A stretch of DNA of 64,000 nucleotides from Methylobacterium sp. 10 (GTDB lineage: Bacteria > Pseudomonadota > Alphaproteobacteria > Rhizobiales > Beijerinckiaceae): contig NZ_KI912577.1 of assembly GCF_000519085.1 (NCBI RefSeq), positions 2,609,331 to 2,673,330 on the forward strand, written 5' to 3'. Positions 8,862 through 15,821 of the stretch are shown here, piece by piece (the first letter of the stretch is position 1; the number at the start of each line of letters is the position of its first letter). A program made the position numbers and the translations under genes. The notes below the pieces were generated by a model. That model was given only the letters and a program-made list of their open reading frames with translations, did not search any database and had not been told where the DNA came from.

Positions 8862-10208
8862 ATGGACAGGCTCGACGAAGACCGGGGGTGGCGCTTCAGC
8901 CGCGAAACGAACGAACAGCCGAGCCTCGGGCGCATGAACGCCAGCATTCCCGTGCTGTCCCACGGAACTTGGCTGCGGCGGCTGCTGGCCTTCCTCGGGC
9001 CGGGCTACATGATCTCCGTCGGCTACATGGACCCGGGCAACTGGGCCACCGACATCGCGGGCGGCTCGCAATTCGGTTACACGCTTCTGGCCGTCATCCT
9101 GCTCTCGAACCTCATGGCGATCGTGCTGCAGGCCCTCTCGGCCAGGCTCGGCATCGCCACCGGCCGCGACCTCGCCCAAGCCTGCCGCGATCATTATCCC
9201 CGGCCCGTCAGCTTCGTCCTGTGGATCGCCTGCGAGGCGGCGATCATCGCCTGCGACCTCGCCGAGGTCATCGGCACCGCCATCGCCCTCAAGCTGCTCT
9301 TCGGCATCCCCCTCGTCATCGGGGCGATCATCACCGCCCTCGACGTGTTCCTGATCCTCCTGCTGATGCGGCGCGGCTTCCGGGCGCTCGAAGCCTTCGT
9401 CATCGCGCTGCTGCTGGTGATCTTCGTGTGCTTCGGCATCCAGATCGCGCTCGCCGCGCCTCCGATCCAGGCGGTGCTCGCGGGCTTCATCCCCTCGTCG
9501 CAGATCGTCACCAACCCGGCCGCCCTCTACATCGCCATCGGCATCATCGGCGCGACCGTCATGCCCCATAACCTCTACCTGCACTCCTCCATCGTGCAGA
9601 CGCGGGCCTATCCCCGCACCGAGGAAGGACGTCGGGGCGCCCTGCGCTTCGCGGTGACGGATTCGACCATCGCCCTGATGCTGGCGCTGTTCGTCAATGC
9701 CGCGATCCTGATCATGGCCGCCTCGGTGTTCCATTCCACCGGGCGCACCGACGTGCAGGAGATCGAGCAGGCCTACGAGTTGCTGTCGCCGCTGCTCGGG
9801 GCCGGCATCGCTTCCACCCTGTTCGCCGTGGCGCTCCTCGCCTCGGGGCTCAACTCCACCGTCACCGCGACGCTGGCCGGCCAGATCATCATGGAAGGCT
9901 TCCTGCGCCTGCGCATTCCCGACTGGGCGCGGCGCCTGATCACGCGCGGCATCGCCATCGTGCCCGTCGTCATCGTGACGTGGCTCTACGGGGAGGATGG
10001 CACGGCGCGCCTTCTGGTGCTCAGCCAGGTCGTCCTGTCCATGCAATTGCCCTTCGCGGTGATCCCCCTCGTCCGCTTCGTGTCGGACAAGCAGAAGATG
10101 GGGGCGCTCGTCATTCCTGCCTGGCTGAAGGTCATCGCCTGGGTGATCGCCGCGATCATCGTCGTCCTCAACATCAAGCTCCTAGTGGACACCGTCACGG
10201 GTGCCTGA
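8862..10208 (+). CDS. mntH: Nramp-family divalent metal (manganese) importer
   Basis: A 448-aa inner-membrane transporter with about 11 hydrophobic segments. The Nramp metal-binding signature [18 protein letters not shown] lies in the first helix, and helix 6 carries [13 protein letters not shown]. Both motifs are the DPGN and MPH metal-site residues of proton-coupled Mn2+/Fe2+ importers. The start at MDRLDEDRG was chosen because a longer reading from 8781 would place the operator inside the coding region. The paired MntR-like boxes here and before the porin gene argue that Mn2+ is the physiological substrate. Confidence 0.92.
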   Translation: MDRLDEDRGWRFSRETNEQPSLGRMNASIPVLSHGTWLRRLLAFLGPGYMISVGYMDPGNWATDIAGGSQFGYTLLAVILLSNLMAIVLQALSARLGIATGRDLAQACRDHYPRPVSFVLWIACEAAIIACDLAEVIGTAIALKLLFGIPLVIGAIITALDVFLILLLMRRGFRALEAFVIALLLVIFVCFGIQIALAAPPIQAVLAGFIPSSQIVTNPAALYIAIGIIGATVMPHNLYLHSSIVQTRAYPRTEEGRRGALRFAVTDSTIALMLALFVNAAILIMAASVFHSTGRTDVQEIEQAYELLSPLLGAGIASTLFAVALLASGLNSTVTATLAGQIIMEGFLRLRIPDWARRLITRGIAIVPVVIVTWLYGEDGTARLLVLSQVVLSMQLPFAVIPLVRFVSDKQKMGALVIPAWLKVIAWVIAAIIVVLNIKLLVDTVTGA

Positions 10209-10317
10209 CGCATAGGGTCCGACGCCCGCGCCCCTGACGGGCAGCGAGCGGACACCGCATAGACCAACCCCCACCGGGCCGCGTTGCGGCATCGGACGGT
10301 GAAGCTTTGCCCAGTTA

Positions 10318-10333
10318 TATAGCATAGGCTATA
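10318..10333. promoter_or_regulatory. MntR-like operator upstream of the porin gene
   Basis: A second perfect TATAGC-N4-GCTATA palindrome, 20 bp before the porin start. It would overlap the -10 region or the early transcript, a position suited to repression. It shares all 12 defined bases with the mntH box. Confidence 0.7.
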
Positions 10334-10352
10334 CTGTCGAGATGAGGCGTCG

Positions 10353-11777
10353 ATGATCAGCATGAGGATGATCGCGCGGGGGCACGTCGCGCCGGCTCGC
10401 GGCGTCGCCGCCGTTCTCGCCCTCTTGGCGGTCCATCCCGCCTGCTCGGACCCGGTCGAAACGGGCGCCGTGGATGATCGTCCGGCGCAATCGGCTCCCC
10501 TGGAGCCCGATCGTCCCCCCTCTATCCAGACGTCGCTCGGTGCATTTGGGGATCCGGGCGGCTTCCGCAGCCTGCTGGCGGCGCGGGGCATCGGCTACAA
10601 CCTGCTCTATACGAACGAAGTGCTCGGCAACGTGGCCGGCGGGGTGAGGCGAGGCGCGATCTATGCCGGCAAGTTCGAGACCGCCGTCACGGTCGATTTC
10701 GACCGTCTCGCCGGCTGGACCGGCTGGAGCGGATTTGCCAACGTCTTCCAGATTCACGATACCGGCGGCTTGCGCGACCGGAGCTTCCAGCGGCTCGTCA
10801 CAGTCAGCAACATCGAAGCCTATCCCTCGACGCGCCTCTCGGAATTCTGGTTGGAGCGGGCCTCCGACGACCGGCACCTGAGCTTGCGCCTCGGGCAACT
10901 CGTAGCAGACGGCGAGTTCTTCTCGTCGGAGACCGGCAAGATCTTCCTGAGCAACGACTGGCCGACCATCACCGGGGCGAACCTTCCGAGCGGCGGCCCC
11001 GCCTACCCGATCTCGACCCCCGGCATGAGGCTGCGCTGGACGCCCGATGCCTCGGTGAGCGGGCTATTGGCGATCTTCAACGGGGATCCCGGCGATCAGG
11101 CAAGTGTCAATCGGACCGGTTTGAATTTCCGACTGAACGATGCGCCGCTGCTGATGGGAGAGATTCAGTTTCGCGCAGCGCCCGGTCCCGACGGGTTGGG
11201 CCGAAGTCTGAAGCTCGGCGGGTACCGGCATTTCGGGCGCTTCGACGATTACCGCTACGACTGGGCGGGGCTTCCCCTGGCAAACCCCCGCAGCAGCGGA
11301 GCGGCTCACCGCCACGCGGGCACGAGCGGGGCGTATGCGGTGATCGATGCACATCTGTATCGGCCTCCAGGCGGCGAGGAGGCCGACGGGATCTCCGCCT
11401 ACGCCCGCCTCTCCACGAGCCCGTCCGACCGCAACCTCATCGATCTCTGGGCGGATGGGGGCATCGTTGTCTCGGGCATGGTGCCAGGCCGACCGAAAGA
11501 CGCATTCGGCCTGAGCTTCATCTACGCACGGATCGGCGAGAACGCCCGGCGCCACGACATCGACCGGATCTCATTCGGCCCGAATTTCCACGTTCCGCGC
11601 AGCTACGAGGCGACGATCGAGGCAACCTACCTTTTTGCGGTAGCGCCAGGCTGGACGATCCAGCCGGACATCCAATACGTCTTCAACCCCGGCGGCGGGA
11701 CCAGCGATCCACTTCGCGCAGGCCACCGCATCAAGGGCGGCGCCGTGTTCGGCCTCCGCTCGACGCTGACCTACTGA
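10353..11777 (+). CDS. OprB-family outer-membrane porin, probable Mn2+ channel
   Basis: A 474-aa protein with an N-terminal export signal (RGVAAVLALLAVHPACS). It then has a beta-rich body typical of carbohydrate-selective OprB porins: AARGIGYNLLYTNEVLGNVAGG, RLSEFWLERASDD, SLRLGQLVADGEFF, and a C-terminal strand ending LRSTLTY with the terminal aromatic residue expected of outer-membrane barrels. The GAGG ribosome site fits the ATG at 10353, although two further ATGs follow within 15 bp. Because it shares the MntR-like box with the adjacent mntH, I infer that it admits manganese. The Bradyrhizobium MnoP channel, co-regulated with mntH, is a known precedent for this arrangement. Sugar transport remains the family default. 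Confidence 0.8.
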   Translation: MISMRMIARGHVAPARGVAAVLALLAVHPACSDPVETGAVDDRPAQSAPLEPDRPPSIQTSLGAFGDPGGFRSLLAARGIGYNLLYTNEVLGNVAGGVRRGAIYAGKFETAVTVDFDRLAGWTGWSGFANVFQIHDTGGLRDRSFQRLVTVSNIEAYPSTRLSEFWLERASDDRHLSLRLGQLVADGEFFSSETGKIFLSNDWPTITGANLPSGGPAYPISTPGMRLRWTPDASVSGLLAIFNGDPGDQASVNRTGLNFRLNDAPLLMGEIQFRAAPGPDGLGRSLKLGGYRHFGRFDDYRYDWAGLPLANPRSSGAAHRHAGTSGAYAVIDAHLYRPPGGEEADGISAYARLSTSPSDRNLIDLWADGGIVVSGMVPGRPKDAFGLSFIYARIGENARRHDIDRISFGPNFHVPRSYEATIEATYLFAVAPGWTIQPDIQYVFNPGGGTSDPLRAGHRIKGGAVFGLRSTLTY

Positions 11778-11787
11778 CGCCGCGCAA

Positions 11788-11934
11788 TCAGCGCCGGCGC
11801 TCACTGCGGACGCGAACCGGCACTGGCTGGGGAGAGGGCGAAGCGCCCTCGACAGCCTGTACGAACCCGCGAGCGGCAGCGGCGACCGCATCGAGGAAAC
11901 GTCGTGCGAGGGATGCGGCCAGCGACTCTCTCAT
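11788..11934 (-). CDS. Small basic protein under an EcfG promoter
   Basis: A 48-aa reading frame, MRESLAASLARRF...RSERRR. It has an amphipathic alanine/arginine N-terminal half and a proline-rich basic tail. On composition alone it would be doubtful. It is supported by a perfect EcfG-type promoter whose -10 element ends 33 bp before the ATG, giving a leader of roughly 25 nt. A weak GGA ribosome site lies about 12 nt before the start. Its end is 10 bp from the porin stop in convergent orientation. Function unknown; likely part of the general stress regulon. Confidence 0.5.
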   Translation of the reverse strand: MRESLAASLARRFLDAVAAAARGFVQAVEGASPSPQPVPVRVRSERRR

Positions 11935-11966
11935 CAGATTGTATCCGTGCTCGGGAACAGGTGACG

Positions 11967-11991
11967 AACGCCACATGGGACACCGGGTTCC
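11967..11991 (-). promoter_or_regulatory. EcfG-type stress promoter
   Basis: On the minus strand, GGAAC (11991-11987) and CGTT (11970-11967) are separated by exactly 16 bp, matching the alphaproteobacterial EcfG consensus without mismatch. It faces the 48-aa gene. Confidence 0.75.
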
Positions 11992-12216
11992 ACACCAAGG
12001 TCAACCGCTATGTGGGGCTTACCTCCAAGCACCGGCAAGAGACCCGTCGATATGACGCATGTCTTCGATGCGCGCCGTGCCACGGACCCTCTCACTCATA
12101 CGCCTGGGCAGGCGAACGGCGGGAGACAGCGTCATTGGAAAAAGGAGCGTCCCGATGGACGCGGTCCCGGCGGGTCGGCGCCGAACATCAATCGTGACCG
12201 CTTTGTGTCAAAGTCA

Positions 12217-12241
12217 GGAACCGGCCGGACAACTTGGCGTT
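12217..12241 (+). promoter_or_regulatory. EcfG-type stress promoter of the DUF1328 gene
   Basis: GGAAC (12217-12221), 16-bp spacer, CGTT (12238-12241). The predicted transcript starts near 12248, leaving a leader of about 50 nt before the DUF1328 start codon. Confidence 0.8.
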
Positions 12242-12296
12242 ATTGGTGTCATGAGGTCGCGGCACAGGTCGCGCCAGCTTCAAAAGGATCCGGACC

Positions 12297-12473
12297 ATGC
12301 TTGGTTGGGCTGTAACATTCCTCGTCGTCGCCCTCGTCGCTGCTCTGCTTGGCTTTGGTGGTATTGCCGGTACGGCGATGGAAGCCGCAAAGCTCGTCTT
12401 CTTCGTGGCGATCGTCCTGTTCGCCATCTCAGCCGTGATCGGCCTGATGCGCGGCCGTTCGCCGACGCTCTGA
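12297..12473 (+). CDS. DUF1328 small membrane protein
   Basis: A 58-aa protein made of two hydrophobic helices, [25 protein letters not shown] and [20 protein letters not shown], joined by a short AGTAMEAA turn. It ends RGRSPTL. This matches the YtjA/DUF1328 family, small inner-membrane proteins often induced by stress. The ribosome site AGGA lies 8-10 nt before the ATG. A perfect EcfG promoter upstream and an intrinsic terminator 50 bp downstream make it a single-gene stress transcript. The molecular function is unknown. Confidence 0.88.
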   Translation: MLGWAVTFLVVALVAALLGFGGIAGTAMEAAKLVFFVAIVLFAISAVIGLMRGRSPTL

Positions 12474-12523
12474 TTAATCGATCGGCCGGCGTAGTCAGAC
12501 GGCTGTAGACGGATACGCAGAAA

Positions 12524-12550
12524 GCCGCCGGGTCATCCGGCGGCTTTTCT
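12524..12550 (+). terminator. Intrinsic terminator after the DUF1328 gene
   Basis: An 8-bp GC stem GCCGCCGG/CCGGCGGC with a 5-nt loop is followed by TTTTCTT. It also begins with AAA on the opposite side, so it may stop nepR transcripts from the right as well. Confidence 0.85.
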
Positions 12551-12635
12551 TCGATAGAGAGCGATCCACGACACTGACTTGGATGCCCTCGATCGTGCCG
12601 ATACACACGCCCGGAGCCGTGCCCGTGGTGTAGCT

Positions 12636-12872
12636 TCAAGCTTCGTCGAGGGTTTGAACGGAGGAATCGTCCATTCGGGCGATCAGATCGCGAAAACGAT
12701 CCGGAACCGGTTGCTGAACGATGGTGTCGTACATGGCTCGCAGGTGCAGGCCGATTCGCTTCTGAGTGAGATCACTCAGGCGGTGGGGTTCTGGACCTTC
12801 TGGCTTCGGCTCACGTTCCTGCTCCGATCGCGTCTCCGTTGCGGAGATGCGGCCCGTCTCGTCTTCGTCCAT
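12636..12872 (-). CDS. nepR: NepR-family anti-sigma factor of the general stress response
   Basis: A 78-aa protein. The diagnostic NepR core is at residues about 38-68: IGLHLRAMYDTIVQQPVPDRFRDLIARMD. In known systems NepR holds the sigma factor EcfG inactive until phosphorylated PhyR captures NepR. The N-terminus is acidic and probably disordered, and the C-terminal tail is short. The start at 12872 is preceded by AAGGGG at proper spacing. The upstream ATG at 12938 would lie within a few nucleotides of the predicted transcription start and is disfavoured. It is divergent from phyR. Unusually for alphaproteobacteria, no ecfG gene follows it; EcfG must be encoded elsewhere. Confidence 0.9.
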   Translation of the reverse strand: MDEDETGRISATETRSEQEREPKPEGPEPHRLSDLTQKRIGLHLRAMYDTIVQQPVPDRFRDLIARMDDSSVQTLDEA

Positions 12873-12950
12873 TCGGTTATCCCCTTGATGCCACGTGGTG
12901 GCATCGCCGCGATTGTTTTGCGGCTTGACATAAGTCATGGCTGCACCTGC

Positions 12951-12975
12951 AACGCAGCGCCATACAATCGGTTCC
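12951..12975 (-). promoter_or_regulatory. EcfG-type promoter of nepR
   Basis: On the minus strand, GGAAC (12975-12971), 16-bp spacer, CGTT (12954-12951), with no mismatch to the consensus. It gives a leader of about 70 nt to the chosen nepR start. This implies that the stress sigma factor activates its own anti-sigma gene. Confidence 0.85.
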
Positions 12976-12984
12976 GGGCTTAGC

Positions 12985-13009
12985 GGAACACAGCCCATCG
13001 ATCCGCGTT
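12985..13009 (+). promoter_or_regulatory. EcfG-type promoter of phyR
   Basis: GGAAC (12985-12989), 16-bp spacer, CGTT (13006-13009). The -35 elements of this and the nepR promoter lie only 9 bp apart and back-to-back, so two holoenzymes would compete or occupy opposite faces. Confidence 0.85.
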
Positions 13010-13053
13010 GTGGCGGTGGCGACCATAAAGAACGGCAGAGCCAAGGGGATCTA

Positions 13054-13854
13054 ATGTCGACAGCTCAACTCGTCGTGCAACATCTGCCGTACCTGCGCCG
13101 CTACGCGCGGGCGCTGACCGGCAGCCAGGTCGCCGGCGATGCCTACGTGGCCGCCACCCTGGAAACGCTCGTGAACGAGCCTGACACGTTGGGGCGCAGC
13201 ACCAATGTCAAGGCCGACCTGTTCCGTGTCTATACGCGCATCTGGAACTCTCTCTCGGTGAACGGCCAGAGCGATCATGTCCAGCATGACCTGCCCGCCG
13301 AAGTGCGCCTCGGCCAGATCACGCCGCTGCCGCGCCAAGCCTTCCTCTTGTCGTGCCTCGAGGGCTTCTCCGAGGAGGACGCCGCCGTGATCCTCGAGGT
13401 AGACGTCAGCCAAGTCCGCGACCTCGTCGACGAAGCAGGTCGGGAACTGGCGGCCGACATGGCGACGGAGATCCTCATCATTGAGGACGAGCCTCTGATC
13501 GCCATGGATCTCGAAGCCCTCGTGGAAGGCCTTGGCCACAATGTGATCGGCGTGGCACGCACGCGCACCGAGGCGATCAAGATCGCGTCTGAGGGTTCGC
13601 GCCCGGGCCTGATCCTGGCGGACATCCAGCTCGCCGACGGCTCGTCGGGTCTCGATGCCGTCAACGACCTCCTGAAGACCTTCGAGGTTCCGGTGATCTT
13701 CATCACCGCCTATCCCGAGCGGTTCCTCACCGGAGAACGTCCGGAGCCGGCCTTCCTGATCGCCAAGCCGTTCCAGCCGGCCAACGTGTCGGCCGTGATC
13801 AGCCAGGCGCTGTTCTTTCAGCAGAGCGCTCGCCGGCGCGATAAGTCGGCCTGA
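13054..13854 (+). CDS. phyR: PhyR, response regulator of the general stress response
   Basis: A 266-aa protein. Residues about 1-130 form the sigma-like domain (HLPYLRRYARALTGSQVAGDAYV, PLPRQAFLLSCLEGFSEEDAAVILEVDVSQV) that mimics EcfG to bind NepR. Residues about 138-258 form a receiver domain with the acidic pocket IEDEPLIAMD, phosphoacceptor D190 in LILADIQL, and the FITAYPERFLTG segment of the FATGUY class. Phosphorylation opens the protein so that it sequesters NepR and frees EcfG. D190 coincides with the phosphoacceptor of Methylobacterium extorquens PhyR. An AAGGGG ribosome site precedes the ATG. A GC-rich terminator follows. Confidence 0.97.
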   Translation: MSTAQLVVQHLPYLRRYARALTGSQVAGDAYVAATLETLVNEPDTLGRSTNVKADLFRVYTRIWNSLSVNGQSDHVQHDLPAEVRLGQITPLPRQAFLLSCLEGFSEEDAAVILEVDVSQVRDLVDEAGRELAADMATEILIIEDEPLIAMDLEALVEGLGHNVIGVARTRTEAIKIASEGSRPGLILADIQLADGSSGLDAVNDLLKTFEVPVIFITAYPERFLTGERPEPAFLIAKPFQPANVSAVISQALFFQQSARRRDKSA

Positions 13855-13895
13855 CCCACGGAAGCCGCACTTCGCAGCAGGTTGAGCGACGCAAG

Positions 13896-13925
13896 AAGCC
13901 CCGGTCTCGGACCGGGGCTTTTCTT
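13896..13925 (+). terminator. Intrinsic terminator of phyR
   Basis: A 10-bp stem AAGCCCCGGT/ACCGGGGCTT with loop CTCGG, followed by TTCTT, 41 bp after the phyR stop codon. Confidence 0.9.
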
Positions 13926-13951
13926 ATGGCGATTGACACCGTCCAAGCATG

Positions 13952-13981
13952 AAAAAACGGGCCGGACAGGGTCCGGCCCGT
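13952..13981 (-). terminator. Intrinsic terminator of the phyR-adjacent small RNA
   Basis: An 11-bp stem ACGGGCCGGAC/GTCCGGCCCGT with a 3-nt loop. On the minus strand it is followed by a run of six T. The plus strand lacks a T-run after the stem, so it works leftward only. Confidence 0.85.
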
Positions 13982-14039
13982 AAAAAGTTTCCGGCCAATG
14001 CACAAGGGGAATGCGGGGGAGGACCAGGCGGCCGGGTGA
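13952..14039 (-). ncRNA. Candidate EcfG-dependent small RNA (GsrN-like) next to phyR
   Basis: No credible reading frame fits here. On the minus strand, a perfect EcfG promoter (14070-14046) is followed about 90 nt later by an intrinsic terminator. The predicted RNA has a CCGGCC/GGCCGG stem (14035-14030 with 13996-13991). Its large loop carries two C-rich stretches, CCTCCCCC (14022-14015) and TCCCCTT. Such unpaired C-runs can pair with Shine-Dalgarno sequences. Caulobacter GsrN, a general-stress small RNA encoded beside the stress-response genes, has the same design: sigma promoter, C-rich loop and terminator. The homology itself is inferred. The start is estimated at 6-8 nt from the -10 element. 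Confidence 0.6.
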
Positions 14040-14045
14040 CCTGAC

Positions 14046-14070
14046 AACGAGCCTGACGCAACACGGTTCC
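14046..14070 (-). promoter_or_regulatory. EcfG-type promoter of the phyR-adjacent small RNA
   Basis: On the minus strand, GGAAC (14070-14066), 16-bp spacer, CGTT (14049-14046), with no mismatch. Confidence 0.8.
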
Positions 14071-14210
14071 AAAAAATGCGCTGCCTGCCATTTCTTGGAT
14101 TGACGTGCTTTTTATGCAACGAACGTCGGCTGGCGACTCGCTACAAACTGAAAACTTTTCGCAACAAACAGAGTCTTATTTACTAGCCGTAAAGTTTTTA
14201 GACCAGTCAA

Positions 14211-14236
14211 GGAACCCGTGACCAGCTCGTTTCGTT
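14211..14236 (+). promoter_or_regulatory. EcfG-type promoter of the small exported protein gene
   Basis: GGAAC (14211-14215), 17-bp spacer, CGTT (14233-14236). It lies 40 bp before the ATG at 14276. The spacer is 17 rather than 16 bp, which the consensus allows. Confidence 0.75.
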
Positions 14237-14275
14237 GTCCGGCATCCTGTCAAGCTCCGTTTGGAGATTACGACA

Positions 14276-14656
14276 ATGCTTCGGTCGGGTTTGATCCTGA
14301 GTGTCGGTGGACCTGCTGCCCTCCTGACGATGCTCGTGCATCCCATCCTGCAGCGCGAGGCTGACCTACGGTCGCCCCCCAGCGTTATTGCGCGGCAGGC
14401 GCCTGTGACCGTGAGTCCCGCCATCATCCTCGCACCATACGGACTCAACAAAGCCGAGGGCATGGCAATCCGGTTCTCGACGGCTCTTTCCGTCGAGCGT
14501 CGGGCTCCTGGCATGTCATCCGGTCAGGATTCGGCTCTGACGGACAAGCCTGTGCTCAAGCCGCGCCGGACGATGCGGGATGGCTGCGAGGGCGCGATCA
14601 GCTCGTTGGCGGGCCCCGAAGCACGCCGCATGATCCCGGGACGCTGCATCGCCTGA
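14276..14656 (+). CDS. Small exported protein under an EcfG promoter
   Basis: A 126-aa protein. The N-terminus MLRSGLILSVGGPAALLTMLVHPILQRE looks like a signal or anchor segment. The rest is polar and ends CEGAISSLAGPEARRMIPGRCIA, with two cysteines that could pair in the periplasm. The GGAG ribosome site lies 8 nt before the ATG. The upstream perfect EcfG promoter and the downstream terminator define a single-gene stress transcript. I do not recognise a named family. Confidence 0.7.
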   Translation: MLRSGLILSVGGPAALLTMLVHPILQREADLRSPPSVIARQAPVTVSPAIILAPYGLNKAEGMAIRFSTALSVERRAPGMSSGQDSALTDKPVLKPRRTMRDGCEGAISSLAGPEARRMIPGRCIA

Positions 14657-14689
14657 ACTCTTTTCTCACTGCGCCATCGACAGCAGAAA

Positions 14690-14720
14690 AGCCCTTCGCG
14701 GAATGCGAAGGGCTTTTTGT
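14690..14720 (+). terminator. Intrinsic terminator after the small exported protein gene
   Basis: A 10-bp stem AGCCCTTCGC/GCGAAGGGCT with a 5-nt loop, followed by TTTT. The A-run before the stem lets it work on the opposite strand too. Confidence 0.9.
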
Positions 14721-14771
14721 TGTCGCCAGTCGTCGTGAAGCAATGGCGTAATCGGCGATAGCGCGCCCGCA

Positions 14772-14807
14772 ACAAAAAGGCGCGCGCCGGATGCCGGCAC
14801 GCGCCTT
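14772..14807 (-). terminator. Intrinsic terminator of the KGG-domain gene
   Basis: On the minus strand, a long GC-rich stem (14807-14794 with 14790-14777, one or two imperfect pairs) is followed by TTTTTG, about 20 bp after the KGG gene stop. Confidence 0.85.
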
Positions 14808-14828
14808 GTCTCATTATCGATCCGGGCC

Positions 14829-15023
14829 TTAATCTTCGCCGTGGCGCCCGGGAGTGGTCGACTGGCCGCCTTTGCGTCCCGCCGATGAGGCAAGCTCGCG
14901 GTCCTGGGAGAAGGAACGCTTTTCCGCAGGAACGCTTCGTCCACCCTTGCTCGCGATCTCGCGTTGCCGCTCCAGATCCATCGATGCAAAACCTCGCTTC
15001 GAGGTAGAATTTCCTGATGCCAT
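14829..15023 (-). CDS. KGG-domain stress-induced protein
   Basis: A 64-aa hydrophilic protein built of KGG repeats: KRGFASMDLERQREIASKGGRSVPAEKRSFSQDRELASSAGRKGGQST. This is the GsiB/con-10-like small stress protein family, often linked to desiccation or general stress. The start MASGNSTS is preceded by GAGGAGG at ideal spacing. The longer upstream reading is rejected. A near-consensus EcfG promoter (GGAAC-N16-GGTT) lies about 40 bp upstream. Its placement in the stress island supports a general-stress role; the biochemical function is unknown. Confidence 0.88.
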   Translation of the reverse strand: MASGNSTSKRGFASMDLERQREIASKGGRSVPAEKRSFSQDRELASSAGRKGGQSTTPGRHGED

Positions 15024-15367
15024 CAGCGCCTCCTCAGCATGTGGTTCTCGAACAGAACAACCTTCGCCAATATCGATGGTTCCTCGGCCGACGTTGCCGA
15101 AGACAAATGGCCGCCTCCATCTGGCCGGGCACGGTCCATCACTGTCGTCACATGGCTCGGCGCCGGGAAAAATCCGCTTCGGGATGCGGCTCGGCACTCC
15201 CAATTACCGGTGGGAATCATCGTCTCGTCGATCCTCGAGATGGAGAGTTATGCGCGAGGATGGGCAAGGGCTGGACAATGCATGGGCAAACCGCATGGAT
15301 GCGCGGGACGTGAAGGCGCCCGGCAGGCGGCGCCCGGGAGCGGAGCGCTCAGAATGGTCCATGCATC
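15024..15367. other. Intergenic region between the KGG and cyclic-nucleotide-binding genes
   Basis: 344 bp between divergent genes. It holds the probable KGG-gene promoter. I find no other gene, terminator or repeat; several overlapping frames are open but none has coding character. Confidence 0.5.
15059..15083 (-). promoter_or_regulatory. Near-consensus EcfG promoter of the KGG gene
   Basis: On the minus strand, GGAAC (15083-15079), 16-bp spacer, GGTT (15062-15059). The -10 element differs from CGTT at one base, so the call is weaker than for the other stress promoters. Confidence 0.5.
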
Positions 15368-15811
15368 ATGACCCTCGACACGGAGGTCTCTTCGCTACGG
15401 CAGGTGCCGTTGTTTCGCGGTGTCGAGCCGTCGCGCCTGAAGCTCCTCGCCTTCACCAGTGAGCGGGTTCATTTCGAGGCCGGCCAGCAGCTCTTCGCCC
15501 GAGGCGACGTAGCGGATGCCGCCTACCTTCTCCTGGAAGGCTCTGCGGCCGTGACCATCGATGGATCGTTCGGCCCGTTCCGGCTGGCTCTCCTCGGGCC
15601 GAATGCCCTCGTGGGCGAGATGGGCATCCTGGCCGATCAGCCGCGCTCGGCCACCGTCCAGGCTGACACTCCCGTCACGGCCCTCCGGATCGATCGGACC
15701 GTCTTCCTCGAACTCCTGGCTCAGTTCCCGCAGATCAGCATCGCCGTCATGCGTGAACTCGCGCTGCGGCTCGAACATACGAATCAGCAGCTGGCGGAAC
15801 GCCAAGCCTGA
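15368..15811 (+). CDS. Cyclic-nucleotide-binding-domain protein
   Basis: A 147-aa protein that is one cNMP-binding domain: LRQVPLFRGVEPSRLKLLAFTSERVHFEAGQQLFARGD, then the phosphate-binding-cassette region ALVGEMGILADQPRSATVQA, then a C-terminal helix FPQISIAVMRELALRLEHTNQQLAER. No DNA-binding helix-turn-helix follows, so it is not a full CRP-type regulator. It may be a ligand sensor acting on a partner protein. The glutamate and arginine of the cassette are present, so nucleotide binding is plausible. It is convergent with the VOC gene 10 bp downstream. Confidence 0.85.
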   Translation: MTLDTEVSSLRQVPLFRGVEPSRLKLLAFTSERVHFEAGQQLFARGDVADAAYLLLEGSAAVTIDGSFGPFRLALLGPNALVGEMGILADQPRSATVQADTPVTALRIDRTVFLELLAQFPQISIAVMRELALRLEHTNQQLAERQA

Positions 15812-15821
15812 ACCGGAACCG

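Noticed and set aside
12010-12315. Overlapping plus-strand frames between the porin and DUF1328 genes
   Set aside because: No ribosome site, no family motif, and the region is occupied by two opposing EcfG promoters and a leader.
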